Origin: Blautia faecicola
GTDB taxonomy: Bacteria > Bacillota > Clostridia > Lachnospirales > Lachnospiraceae
Reading direction: 5' to 3'
NCBI RefSeq assembly: GCF_004123145.1
Contig: NZ_SDKC01000001.1
Span: forward strand, 213,501 to 277,500
Length of the DNA: 64,000 bases
Below are positions 38,966 through 47,742 of the stretch, piece by piece. Numbering within the stretch: position 1 is the stretch's first letter; each line of letters starts with the position of its first letter. The translations under genes were made by a program, and so were the position numbers. The notes beneath the pieces are model-generated. The model was not told the origin of the DNA. It saw only the letters and a program-made list of their open reading frames with translations, and ran no database searches.

Positions 38966-40042
38966 ATGAGAAAATTAAAAGCAGGAATCGTAGGATGCGG
39001 AGGAATCGCCAACGGAAAACACCTTCCGGCTATGAAGAAAAGTGGTCTCTATGAGATCGTAGCTTTCTGTGACATCATCAGAGAGCGTGCAGAGAAAGCA
39101 AAAAAAGAATATGGCACAGAAGATGCAAAAGTATTTGAAGACTATCAGGAGCTTATCAAAGAGGACCTGGATGTTGTATATGTAACCACACCGAACCGCT
39201 CCCATGCAGAGATCTCTATCGCAGCCATGGAAGCAGGAAAAGATGTTATGTGTGAGAAACCGATGGCAAAGAATTATGCAGAAGCACAGAAGATGGTGGA
39301 GACTTCAGAGAAAACAGGCAGAATCCTGAACATCGGATACCAGAACCGTTACCGTCCAGATTCCCTGTATCTGAAAGAAATGTGCAAGGCTGACGAACTG
39401 GGAGAGATCTACTTTGCAAAAGCCCATGCACTCAGAAGAAGAGCAGTTCCTACCTGGGGTGTATTCTTAAATGAAGAAGAACAGGGCGGCGGTCCGCTGA
39501 TCGATATCGGAACCCATGCACTGGATCTGACCTTATGGATGATGGACAACTATGAAGTAGAATCTGTAACAGGACAGACCTTCCACAAACTGGCTGACCA
39601 GACCAATCAGGGAAATGCCTTTGGAGACTGGGATCCGAAGGAATTCTGTGTAGAAGATTCCGCTTTCGGATTCATCCGTATGAAAAACGGTGCAGTGATT
39701 GAGCTGGAAGCAGCCTGGGCACTGAACACACTGGAAGTTGATGAGGCCAAGACAAGTCTGTGCGGAACAAAAGCCGGAGCAGATATGAAAGACGGCCTGC
39801 GGATCAACTACATCCACCACAATAAACAGGTAGTAGAGAAACCGGCATTATCCGGTGAAGGAGTAGCATTCTTCTCAGGAGAAGAAAAACCGGCAGGGGA
39901 TTATGAACAGGAACTGTTCTACCACATCGTTGCTGACGGAGCTGAACAGGTAGTAAAACCTGCACAGGCTGCAGTTGTCACCCGTGTACTGGAAGCAATC
40001 TATGAGTCAGCAAAGAGCGGTAAGACAATTTATTTTGATTAA
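38966..40042 (+). CDS. Gfo/Idh/MocA-family oxidoreductase
   Basis: A 358-aa NAD(P)-dependent dehydrogenase. Nucleotide-binding GCGGIANGKHL near 11-21, TTPNRSHAEISIAAMEAGKD, catalytic EKPMAKNYAEA, and C-terminal GGGPLIDIGTHALDLTLWMM. It differs clearly from the other dehydrogenase at 35692-36756, so the two probably act on different intermediates. Strong ribosome site AAAAGGAGAT. It closes the run of sugar-converting genes before the 40.1-kb element. Confidence 0.92.
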   Translation: MRKLKAGIVGCGGIANGKHLPAMKKSGLYEIVAFCDIIRERAEKAKKEYGTEDAKVFEDYQELIKEDLDVVYVTTPNRSHAEISIAAMEAGKDVMCEKPMAKNYAEAQKMVETSEKTGRILNIGYQNRYRPDSLYLKEMCKADELGEIYFAKAHALRRRAVPTWGVFLNEEEQGGGPLIDIGTHALDLTLWMMDNYEVESVTGQTFHKLADQTNQGNAFGDWDPKEFCVEDSAFGFIRMKNGAVIELEAAWALNTLEVDEAKTSLCGTKAGADMKDGLRINYIHHNKQVVEKPALSGEGVAFFSGEEKPAGDYEQELFYHIVADGAEQVVKPAQAAVVTRVLEAIYESAKSGKTIYFD

Positions 40043-40074
40043 AAAGTAATCTGACCGTGCAGGTCTAAAAGCCT

Positions 40075-40238
40075 TAGAGCGTGCCTGAAAAATCATTTCC
40101 GCAATCTGCAAGCCCCACTTTGCGGTATATTTTACCCTCATTCGGTTGCCGTAGCCCGCTACGCCGCCCTCATTCGGATAAAATCTCCCACAAACTGAGA
40201 CTCGCAGCTCACGAAAAGCCTTTTTCAGACACGCTCTA
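40075..40238. repeat. 164-bp inverted-repeat element (MITE-like, second family)
   Basis: Ends TAGAGCGTGCCTGAAAAA (40075-40092) and TTTTTCAGACACGCTCTA (40221-40238) are inverted copies with one mismatch. The interior is GC-richer and has its own duplicated segment CCCTCATTCGG (40136-40146 and 40168-40178) around GTAGCCCGCTACG. No coding frame. It is not related to the GTAACTRTTCAG family. Occupies most of the gap before the GH3 gene. Confidence 0.72.
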
Positions 40239-40347
40239 GCGTAGACTGCTACGTCTACATTTTGGACCTGCGCACTCGAATCCGTATCCTGCGTGAATAA
40301 TACAGTTATTTACGAAACACTGTAGTGGAAAGAAATAAAAAAAGATG

Positions 40348-40374
40348 GTAACTGTTCAGTACCTTTACAGTTAC
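40348..40374 (+). repeat. Modular repeat, half copy (27 bp)
   Basis: The 27-bp palindromic left module alone, GTAACTGTTCAG to TTACAGTTAC, 25 bp before the GH3 start. Confidence 0.65.
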
Positions 40375-40399
40375 AACAGATTAAACATAAGGAGTAATC

Positions 40400-42553
40400 A
40401 TGGAAATACATAAATTGCAGCAATTGCTGTCAGAAATGTCTTTGCAGGAAAAAATAGGACAGATGGTACAGCTTACCGGTGTATATTTTGACAAAGAGGC
40501 AGTGCTTACCGGAGTTGTCGGCGAACAATTACCGCCGGAATGGGTCATTCAGTATGCAGGCTCCGTGCTGGGAGTGATCGGTAAAGAAAAAATATGTGAT
40601 ATTCAGAGCAAATATATGAAACAGCATCCCCATCATATCCCTCTACTCTTTATGGCAGATGTGATCCATGGATGCCGGACGATTTTCCCGATTCCACTGG
40701 GGCAGGCATGTTCCTTTCATCCGGAACTGGTGTCAGAGGCAGCATCGATAGCTGCCTCTGAGGCATCTTCCGAAGGACTTAAGGCAACCTTTTCTCCGAT
40801 GATCGATGTTTCAAGGGATCCCCGGTGGGGCAGGATGCTGGAGTCTTTTGGTGAAGACCCATATGTGAACGGAGTCATGGGAGAAGCCATGGTAGATGGC
40901 TATCAGCAGAAAAGCGATGAAGGAATCGCAGCATGTCTGAAACATTTTGCAGGTTACGGAGCAGTGAATGCAGGCCGGGAATATAACGATGTTGAAATAT
41001 CCCAACGGACATTCCTGGAACAGTATGTAAAACCTTTCCGCATGGCGTTGAAGGCAAAACCAGCTATGGTTATGACCGCTTTTAATGCCATAGACCGAAA
41101 ACCGATCAGTGGGAATAAGGAACTTCTCAGAGAACTTCTGCGGGATAAAGAAGGATTTGATGGTACAGTGATCTCAGATTGGGGTTCCATCGGACAGCTG
41201 GAAGAACAGGGTGTGGCAGCCGATATGGATGAAGCGGCGGTTCAGGCTATAGAAGCCGGAGTGGATATAGATATGATGAGTCCTGCTTATATGTTCCGAC
41301 TGGAAGAACTGGTGAAGAACGGACAGATTCCGGAATCCTTTATCGACGAAAGCGCATTCCGGGTTCTGATGATGAAAAATCAGCTGGGACTTTTTGAAAA
41401 TCCCTTTGCAGGTCTTGGAAAGAGCGGAAAACTGACCCTGTATAACCGGACAAAAGCATATCAGATGGCCAGCGAAAGCTGCGTCCTTTTGAAAAATGAA
41501 AAAATACTGCCCTTGTCTCAGAAACAGAAAGTCATCTGGGCAGGACCTTATGTGACATCCAAGGAATTCCTGAGCCGCTGGGCAATCTTTGGTGAGCATG
41601 AACCTGTTGAAACGATCGAAGCTATTCTTCAAGATAAGAAGATGAATGCGGAATGTATTCCGGGCTGTAGAATGCTTTCTGAGGAAGAATGCAAGATCTG
41701 GCAGGTGGAACAGGATGATTCGGATGAAGAAATGGATGAGCAGTGGCTGGAAACGATAACCCGGGAAGATACCGTTGTATGTGTACTTGGGGAACATGAA
41801 TCTCAGTCCGGAGAGGCTGCCAGCAGAGCGTTTCTGACTTTACCGGAAGAGCAGCAGATGCTTTTTGAAAAAATAGCAAAACGCACGGATAATATCGTGA
41901 CAGTGGTCATCTCAGGAAGACCGTTGGATCTGCGGAGAATCTCAGAAAAGTCCAAGGCCGTTATTATGGCATGGAGACCGGGAACCATGGGAGCGGAAGC
42001 GATCACAGATCTTGTGTATGGTATAATCAACCCTTCGGGAAAACTGGCCGTAAGTATTCCCTGGTGTGTGGGACAGGTGCCGATAAGTTACTGGGATATA
42101 AAAACCGGTCATGTGCTTACTGCGGATAACCTGGAGAACCGTTTCACCAGCAGATATATGGATATCCCCAATACACCATTATATCCATTTGGTTTTGGAT
42201 TATCCTATACAGAGTTTGATATTTCGGATGTTGAAGTTCGGATGGGACAGGACAAAAGAGTTCATGTGCATTGCAATGTAAGTAACACAGGTAATGTTGC
42301 GGGGGCAGAGGTCGTTCAGTGCTACTACGAAACATTGCATGCATCTGTGGTTCGTCCGAAGAAAGAACTTGTCCGTTTCCAGAAAGTCTTTCTGGATCCG
42401 GGAGAAAAGAAGAATGTGGATTTCTATATTGACCCGAAAGAGTTTTCTTATTATGATAAAAATATGAAAATCGTCAGCTGCGGAATGAAGCTTCGAATCA
42501 GTGTAGGAAACAGCAGCGACCATGAATGGGGAAGCAGTGAGATAGATATTTAA
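40400..42553 (+). CDS. GH3 family beta-glycosidase
   Basis: A 717-aa three-domain GH3 enzyme: TIM-barrel (about 1-330), alpha/beta sandwich (about 350-570) and a C-terminal fibronectin-III-like domain (about 630-710). The nucleophile is D260 in TVISDWGS; KHFAGYGAVNAGREYNDVEI and SPMIDVSRDPRWGRMLESFG are canonical. Beta-glucosidase or beta-xylosidase activity is typical; which one cannot be told. No signal peptide, so it acts on imported oligosaccharide. Ribosome site TAAGGAG; followed 23 bp later by GH28. Confidence 0.94.
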   Translation: MEIHKLQQLLSEMSLQEKIGQMVQLTGVYFDKEAVLTGVVGEQLPPEWVIQYAGSVLGVIGKEKICDIQSKYMKQHPHHIPLLFMADVIHGCRTIFPIPLGQACSFHPELVSEAASIAASEASSEGLKATFSPMIDVSRDPRWGRMLESFGEDPYVNGVMGEAMVDGYQQKSDEGIAACLKHFAGYGAVNAGREYNDVEISQRTFLEQYVKPFRMALKAKPAMVMTAFNAIDRKPISGNKELLRELLRDKEGFDGTVISDWGSIGQLEEQGVAADMDEAAVQAIEAGVDIDMMSPAYMFRLEELVKNGQIPESFIDESAFRVLMMKNQLGLFENPFAGLGKSGKLTLYNRTKAYQMASESCVLLKNEKILPLSQKQKVIWAGPYVTSKEFLSRWAIFGEHEPVETIEAILQDKKMNAECIPGCRMLSEEECKIWQVEQDDSDEEMDEQWLETITREDTVVCVLGEHESQSGEAASRAFLTLPEEQQMLFEKIAKRTDNIVTVVISGRPLDLRRISEKSKAVIMAWRPGTMGAEAITDLVYGIINPSGKLAVSIPWCVGQVPISYWDIKTGHVLTADNLENRFTSRYMDIPNTPLYPFGFGLSYTEFDISDVEVRMGQDKRVHVHCNVSNTGNVAGAEVVQCYYETLHASVVRPKKELVRFQKVFLDPGEKKNVDFYIDPKEFSYYDKNMKIVSCGMKLRISVGNSSDHEWGSSEIDI

Positions 42554-42576
42554 GTATAAGGAGAAGGAAGAGACCG

Positions 42577-43962
42577 ATGAAAGACTTTGAAAAGGATTTG
42601 ATTTATTATCCCAATCCGGATCCCATTGAGGAACCGAGATTTACCCTGAATTCTGTAGACGAACTGGAAAAATCAGAAAAATACAGTGTGATCTGCAACG
42701 GAACAGAACGTGTGGTATACCATACAGATTCATTCGATTATGTGGTAGTAGTAGACAATGAGGCATATGATCTGGAAATTTCCATCCATACACCGTTTAA
42801 AGAACTGGCCATCCGGCCCACCAGTTTCGGAATAGAACCTTCCGTAAAAGGAGAGACCGTTCATATTCATCTGGATGAACCGAGAAAATTCACAGTAGAG
42901 ACAGATGGTGGTCTTCATGACGCCCTGTTTGTATTCTGTTCTCGCAGAATCGAAAAACCGGAAAATACCACTATTTGTTTTGAAAAAGGTAAGGCATACA
43001 ATGTAGGAGTTCTTACCCTGAAATCAAATGATACGGTCTATATCGAGGAAGGTGCTGTTGTTTCCGGATGTATCTATGCAGAACATAGTGAAAATATTTC
43101 CATCGTGGGAAACGGAATTGTCAACGGAGCCTGCTGGCATCTGCCGGATAGCAATGCACATCGTTTCTTTATTTATATCAAATGGTGTAAGAATGTTCTA
43201 TTAAAAGGATTTACTGCAGTAGACGGACCATCCTGGCATGTGGTTCCGGCAGCCTGTGATCATGTTGTCATTGATGATATGAATATCATGTCAAGAATCG
43301 TAACAGGAGACGGAATTGATATCACCAGCAGCCAGGATGTGGAGGTGAAAAACTGCTTTGTCCGTTCCACAGATGACAGTATCTGCATCAAATCCCAGGG
43401 GCTGTTTAAGGATCCTTCAACAGTAAGGGATGTGACAAAAGTGCGCGTTCACAATAACGTAATCTGGAATGCAGAACCTGGTAATGCCATAGAGCTTGGT
43501 TATGCTCTCCAGAGTGAGATTCATGATCTGGTATTCGAAGACTGTGATATCATCCACTGCCAGTACGAAGGAAATATGGGTGGTGCCGCACTTTCTATCC
43601 ACCAGGCAGATGGAGGTCACGTTCATGATATCCACTATAAAAATATCAGAGTAGAACAGGCGGAACAGAAACTGTTTGATATCAAGGTTCTGCTTTGCAG
43701 ATATACAGAGCAGATGGAAAAAGGAGAGATCCATGATATCTATTTTGACAACATTCAGGTATTAAACGGAGATATCCCTGTTTCCACGATCCGTGGATTC
43801 CAGACACCGACAGAAGAAGTGCGTGTCCATGATATTCACTTTGATAACATTACCTTTATGGGAGAAAAGTGTGAAACCTGGCAGGATATGCGGCTTGTCA
43901 CAGAGCTGGCAAACGATATCTACGTCAATGGCGTCAGAACATGCAAACAGATGAAATTCTAG
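42577..43962 (+). CDS. GH28 polygalacturonase-type glycosidase
   Basis: A 461-aa right-handed beta-helix protein of GH28 type, the pectin-degrading polygalacturonase/rhamnogalacturonase family. Recognisable are IVGNGIVNGACWHLPDS, GPSWHVVPAACDHVVIDDMN, the aspartate pair region GDGIDITSSQDVEVKNCFVR followed by STDDSICIKSQ, and NAIELGYALQSEIHDLVFED. No signal peptide is visible, suggesting action on imported fragments (exo-type). It ties this locus to galacturonic-acid-containing pectin, by family knowledge. Confidence 0.9.
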   Translation: MKDFEKDLIYYPNPDPIEEPRFTLNSVDELEKSEKYSVICNGTERVVYHTDSFDYVVVVDNEAYDLEISIHTPFKELAIRPTSFGIEPSVKGETVHIHLDEPRKFTVETDGGLHDALFVFCSRRIEKPENTTICFEKGKAYNVGVLTLKSNDTVYIEEGAVVSGCIYAEHSENISIVGNGIVNGACWHLPDSNAHRFFIYIKWCKNVLLKGFTAVDGPSWHVVPAACDHVVIDDMNIMSRIVTGDGIDITSSQDVEVKNCFVRSTDDSICIKSQGLFKDPSTVRDVTKVRVHNNVIWNAEPGNAIELGYALQSEIHDLVFEDCDIIHCQYEGNMGGAALSIHQADGGHVHDIHYKNIRVEQAEQKLFDIKVLLCRYTEQMEKGEIHDIYFDNIQVLNGDIPVSTIRGFQTPTEEVRVHDIHFDNITFMGEKCETWQDMRLVTELANDIYVNGVRTCKQMKF

Positions 43963-43971
43963 AGGTGAAAT

Positions 43972-45009
43972 ATGGAACAAAATAGTACACTTTTTCAAAA
44001 AGACGGAAAGTATTTTTTGCAGCTGGACTGTGAAAATGCAAAAGAGCTTTCTTTAAAGTGGGATGATAAGACCTATTCATTTGTAAAAGACGGAGAAAAG
44101 TGGGTTCTGGAACTTCCGTTTTCCACAGCTGTGAATTATGTGCAGATCTGTGTGGACGGACAGGAGGTTCTGCATCCGGATCTGCCGATCGGACATGGAT
44201 ATGGCCGTTTATACAATTATATTGAACTGCCGGATGAAAAGAAGCTGGCTGAGATTCGTGACATCCCGCATGGAACGCTGACCCATGAATTCTATAAGTC
44301 TGAGATTTCCAATAACTGGGAACGATTCATCGTTTACCTTCCACCATGCGTACCATCCGCAGGTCTTCCGGTTCTGTATCTGCAGCATGGATTCGGTGAG
44401 AGTGAGATTTCCTGGACAACAACCGGAAAAGCCAATATCATACTGGATAACCTGATCGAGATGGGAAAAATAAAACCTTTTGCACTTGTGATGAGTGACG
44501 GCATGGTACAGGAAAAGGTCGGCTCAGAAGAACGATTAAACCATGTTTTGCTGGAACGGATGCTGGTGGAGGAAATTATTCCGATGGCAGAGAAAAAATA
44601 TCAGTTTGGCGGTTGTAAGGAAAAGAGAGGTATGGCAGGCTTGTCCATGGGTTCTGTACAGACAACCCGGACGATATGCGACCATCCTGACCTGTTCAGC
44701 GAAGTCGGCATCTTCTCAGGTTTTATAAGAGAAAACATCGAAGGCAATCCGGACCGGGATGCGGTTGGAAGAAAACCTTATGAGCAGACCCATCTGAAGG
44801 CGATGGACGATCCGGACTTTAATAACTATTTTCATACCTTTTTCCGATGCATCGGAGATAATGACTGTTTCCTTTCCAGATTTCTGGAAGAGGATGCAAT
44901 CATCCAGGAGAAAGGCGTCCATGAAATCAGGAAGATCTATCCGGGCGAACATGACTGGAATGTGTGGAGACCGTGCTTTGCGGACTTTGCGCAGATGATT
45001 TTTCGATAA
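43972..45009 (+). CDS. Esterase D-type alpha/beta hydrolase with N-terminal Ig-like domain
   Basis: A 345-aa enzyme. The first about 85 residues look like an E-set/CBM48-like domain (KELSLKWDDKTYSFVKDGEK) and the remainder is an esterase of the PF00756 type: LYLQHGFGESEISWTTTGKA, nucleophile S225 in AGLSMGSVQ, and the His H327 in YPGEHDWNVW. Such enzymes remove feruloyl or acetyl groups from plant polysaccharides. 9 bp after GH28, hence one operon. No signal peptide. Confidence 0.88.
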   Translation: MEQNSTLFQKDGKYFLQLDCENAKELSLKWDDKTYSFVKDGEKWVLELPFSTAVNYVQICVDGQEVLHPDLPIGHGYGRLYNYIELPDEKKLAEIRDIPHGTLTHEFYKSEISNNWERFIVYLPPCVPSAGLPVLYLQHGFGESEISWTTTGKANIILDNLIEMGKIKPFALVMSDGMVQEKVGSEERLNHVLLERMLVEEIIPMAEKKYQFGGCKEKRGMAGLSMGSVQTTRTICDHPDLFSEVGIFSGFIRENIEGNPDRDAVGRKPYEQTHLKAMDDPDFNNYFHTFFRCIGDNDCFLSRFLEEDAIIQEKGVHEIRKIYPGEHDWNVWRPCFADFAQMIFR

Positions 45010-45080
45010 AACTGTATAAAGTAGCAGAATAAAAGTAACATGGCCGGGTGAGTTTTGCCCGGCTATTGTATTTACGAAAA

Positions 45081-45123
45081 CAACGAGCCAAAGTCCATGC
45101 CGGCATGAGACCTTGGCGATTGC
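45081..45123 (+). repeat. Partial modular repeat (AACGAGCC type)
   Basis: CAACGAGCCAAAGTCCATGC followed by GGCATGAGACCTTGGCGATTGC. Closely similar segments occur at 46491-46535 and 50401-50440; the opening ACGAGCCAAA is the second module of the full 142-bp repeat. The surrounding 45010-45289 gap otherwise shows a short GCCGGG/CCCGGC hairpin (45043-45063). Confidence 0.6.
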
Positions 45124-45289
45124 TATATACATAGATCACAGGTTATTATCTGGTCAAATATCTTCCGTGGATAGAGGAATCAGAAAGAAATATGTTTTTT
45201 AGAGTCTTTAAAAAAGAGGTTATGGATGATATAATGGCAAAAGGAATAAAAGCCTGATGCTATTCGGAGACTAGAAGGAGGACATGAGA

Positions 45290-46402
45290 ATGTATAACGA
45301 ATTTGGTGGAACTTTAAGTAATCTTGCATTGGCGAAACACAGAAAAAGCCGTGCGATCAATGCGGAAAATCCAAGAGGAGAAAAAGGAAAAGGCGGTATG
45401 GCAGCCAGTGATCTCGGACCTTCCAGAAAAGGAAGCCCGTGTCTTAGAGATATCGCAAGTGGTCAGACAGTGACACTGGCAGAGATTGAAGGACCTGGTG
45501 CGATCAACCATATCTGGATTACCGTGGATGCAAAAACCACAGACGCAGATTGCTTTGTATTGAGAGATCTGGTTCTTCGTATGTACTGGGATGATGAAGA
45601 GGAACCGTCTGTAGAAAGTCCGCTGGGAGACTTTTTCTGTTGTGGTTTTGGTAGAGAATGTAATGTAAATTCTATGCCGATTGCGGTAGTGCCAAGCAGA
45701 GGATTGAATTGTTATTTCCAGATGCCTTTCAGAAAAAAAGCAAGAATCACTCTGGAAAATCAGCATGCCAATCCAATTCCTGCATTCTTCTATCAGGTGG
45801 ATTACTGCCTGTATGATGAAGGACTGCCGGAGGATATCGCTTACTTCCATGCACAGTGGAGAAGAGAAAAGATCACCCAGCTGAAGAAAGATTATGTAAT
45901 CCTTGATAATGTCAAAGGAAAGGGTCACTATGTAGGTACTTATATGGCACTGACAACACTGGAACGTTACTGGTGGGGTGAAGGCGAAGTTAAATTCTAT
46001 ATTGACGGAGATGAGGAATATCCAACTATTTGCGGAACGGGAACAGAAGATTATTTCGGTGGTTCCTGGAGCTTTGCGAAACAGGTAGATGGTAAGACGG
46101 TGGAACAGAATTATTGCACACCTTATCTGGGATATCCGTATTATTCTTCTCACGATGAGTTGATTCACAATTTCTATCACAATGATGACTGTATGCCGAT
46201 GAGAGGTTTTTACCGCTGGCATATTCAGGATCCGATCTGTTTTGATGAGGATCTGAAAGTGACGATCCAGCAGATCGGTGTAGGCTACAGAGGATTCTTC
46301 GAGAGACAGGATGATGTGGCAAGTGTGGCATACTGGTATCAGGCAGAACCACATAACAGTTTCCCGGAACTTCCTGGTAAAGAAGATCGCTGGCCAAGAT
46401 AA
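45290..46402 (+). CDS. DUF2961 protein (GH172-type)
   Basis: A 370-aa protein of the DUF2961 family, now classed as GH172, whose characterised members act on fructofuranosides and arabinofuranosides. Family stretches: AEIEGPGAINHIWITVD, SPLGDFFCCGFGRECNVNS, YWWGEGEVKFYIDGDEEYPT, GTGTEDYFGGSWSF and GFYRWHIQDPICF. ATG 45290 is chosen over 45284 for spacing from GAAGGAGG. Cytoplasmic, no signal peptide. Arabinofuranose side chains of pectin would be a fitting substrate; that is inference. Confidence 0.92.
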   Translation: MYNEFGGTLSNLALAKHRKSRAINAENPRGEKGKGGMAASDLGPSRKGSPCLRDIASGQTVTLAEIEGPGAINHIWITVDAKTTDADCFVLRDLVLRMYWDDEEEPSVESPLGDFFCCGFGRECNVNSMPIAVVPSRGLNCYFQMPFRKKARITLENQHANPIPAFFYQVDYCLYDEGLPEDIAYFHAQWRREKITQLKKDYVILDNVKGKGHYVGTYMALTTLERYWWGEGEVKFYIDGDEEYPTICGTGTEDYFGGSWSFAKQVDGKTVEQNYCTPYLGYPYYSSHDELIHNFYHNDDCMPMRGFYRWHIQDPICFDEDLKVTIQQIGVGYRGFFERQDDVASVAYWYQAEPHNSFPELPGKEDRWPR

Positions 46403-46432
46403 AACGAATTGTTTTGCCTGAATATATTAATA

Positions 46433-46480
46433 AAAAGCAGAGGAAATCCGTTCATGAAGAACGATTTTCTCTGCTTTTTT
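46433..46480. terminator. Terminator after the DUF2961 gene
   Basis: AAAAAGCAGAGGAAATCCGTTC pairs with GAACGATTTTCTCTGCTTTTTT apart from a small bulge around the CC; loop ATGAA. Strong U-run. Confidence 0.82.
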
Positions 46481-46490
46481 AGTTGCGCGA

Positions 46491-46535
46491 GTAACGAGCT
46501 AAAGTCCGTGCCTGCACGAGACCCTGGCAACTACC
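46491..46535 (+). repeat. Partial modular repeat (AACGAGCC type)
   Basis: GTAACGAGCTAAAGTCCGTG continuing CCTGCACGAGACCCTGGCAA, directly after the DUF2961 terminator and reaching into the last codons of the convergent zinc-ribbon gene (stop at 46531). Confidence 0.6.
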
Positions 46536-47418
46536 GTGTCCCCATCTTACGCACCACACACAAAACTGCCCCGATCACATTCATGAACAAAAAGGATTTG
46601 CCCAGATCATCCACGATGTGGAAAAACAATTTGGCACCTTCCAACGGAGCCGGGCTGGCAGGAAGGATTGGATAGGCATAGGTGGATGCAAAGGCCAGAA
46701 GAACCAGAACAACGAAACCGAACAGTCCCCGTCCCATGTCAACCTGGCGGATCTTGCCGTGGTCCGGCATCCGTTTTCTGCTGGCGATCCACAGTGCCTG
46801 GATACAACCAAAGCCCACACAGATCAGTGCCCCAATCAGATAGATTCCCTGGGCATAATTCTTTTCCTGTACTACTCCGGCGATGGAGCCAAGGGTCACC
46901 CGGTTGGCCCAGAAGTTCTGTGCCATACGAAGGGTGGACAAAGCCATCAGGGCTACGCAGATCCACTGGAGCACAAGATAAAACAGGGTGCCTCCCAGTT
47001 TTACGCTCCCGGTGGTCAGGGAAGCTGCCGCAGACAGCAGTCCACCTCCCTTTTTCTTCTTTTTGTGCTTGGTTTTTGTCTTTTGTGTAGTGGTTTTATG
47101 AACAGTATGCTGGTTTGTGGCAGTATTTTTATATCTGCCGGAATCGGAGGTTTGCTTCTTTCTGTCTTCTTCCCGACGTCCTGCAGCAGTCCTGGTTGTA
47201 CCGGAAGCAGGTCTGCCGGTACCGGAGTTTCCGGCAGCAGCCGGCGCAGTCGATTTACGGTTTACATAATCATCAAAAGATTTCCAATCGTCCACCAGAC
47301 GATCATCATCTGTATTGTTAGCGGCTGAAAGATTGGCATCGGAAGCAGCCGGAAGCGGCGCACCACAGTAACTGCAGAAACGACCGGTGACCTCAGCACC
47401 ACAGGATGGACACTTCAT
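46531..47418 (-). CDS. Zinc-ribbon, four-span membrane protein
   Basis: A 295-aa protein. ATG 47418 gives MKCPSCGAEVTGRFCSYCGA, a zinc ribbon with ligands C3, C6, C15 and C18, preceded by GGGGAGA; the longer frame adds 13 doubtful residues. Residues 40-135 are a low-complexity, basic Thr/Lys linker (TTQKTKTKHKKKKKGGG). Four hydrophobic segments follow (LFYLVLQWICVALMALSTL, GIYLIGALICVGFGCIQALW, GLFGFVVLVLLAFASTYAYP, LFMNVIGAVLCVV). This zinc-ribbon-plus-membrane format is common in clostridia; function unknown. Stands alone. Confidence 0.82.
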   Translation of the reverse strand: MKCPSCGAEVTGRFCSYCGAPLPAASDANLSAANNTDDDRLVDDWKSFDDYVNRKSTAPAAAGNSGTGRPASGTTRTAAGRREEDRKKQTSDSGRYKNTATNQHTVHKTTTQKTKTKHKKKKKGGGLLSAAASLTTGSVKLGGTLFYLVLQWICVALMALSTLRMAQNFWANRVTLGSIAGVVQEKNYAQGIYLIGALICVGFGCIQALWIASRKRMPDHGKIRQVDMGRGLFGFVVLVLLAFASTYAYPILPASPAPLEGAKLFFHIVDDLGKSFLFMNVIGAVLCVVRKMGTR

Positions 47419-47647
47419 ATGATATATTCTCCCCTTCATAAAAAAATTTACCGTCACAATCAGTCAGTAAACAACCGTATCTGAGATTGCTTATCAGACT
47501 CTGTTAAGTATTGATGTGATGAGATAAAATCTCATGATTTATTTTATCACGAAACAAGGGAAACATATCTGAAGATTTTGTGAAAAAATAATGAAAAATA
47601 ATTACATTTTTTGGTGAAAAAGCAAGAATCGGAAGGAGAAGATTGCG

Positions 47648-47676
47648 TTGACACCATCTATACCGATTGGTATAAT
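47648..47676 (+). promoter_or_regulatory. Consensus promoter with overlapping palindromic operator (tetR)
   Basis: TTGACA (47648-47653) and TATAAT (47671-47676) with 17 bp between, a perfect sigma-70 promoter. TATACC-GATT-GGTATA (47659-47674) is an exact inverted repeat occupying the spacer and -10 box, the position expected for a TetR-type autorepressor site. The TetR gene starts 67 bp downstream. The rest of the 47419-47742 gap shows only AT-rich sequence with a GTGAT ... ATCAC hairpin near 47520-47550. Confidence 0.75.
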
Positions 47677-47742
47677 ATAGGAAAACAGGGAGTAATCCCG
47701 GAAAAATAGGAATCAACAGCTAATAAATATAAGGAAAAGGGG

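Noticed and set aside
46618-47328. Plus-strand 236-aa frame opposite the zinc-ribbon gene
   Set aside because: The minus-strand protein has a clear zinc ribbon, four membrane spans and a ribosome site; the plus frame has none of these.
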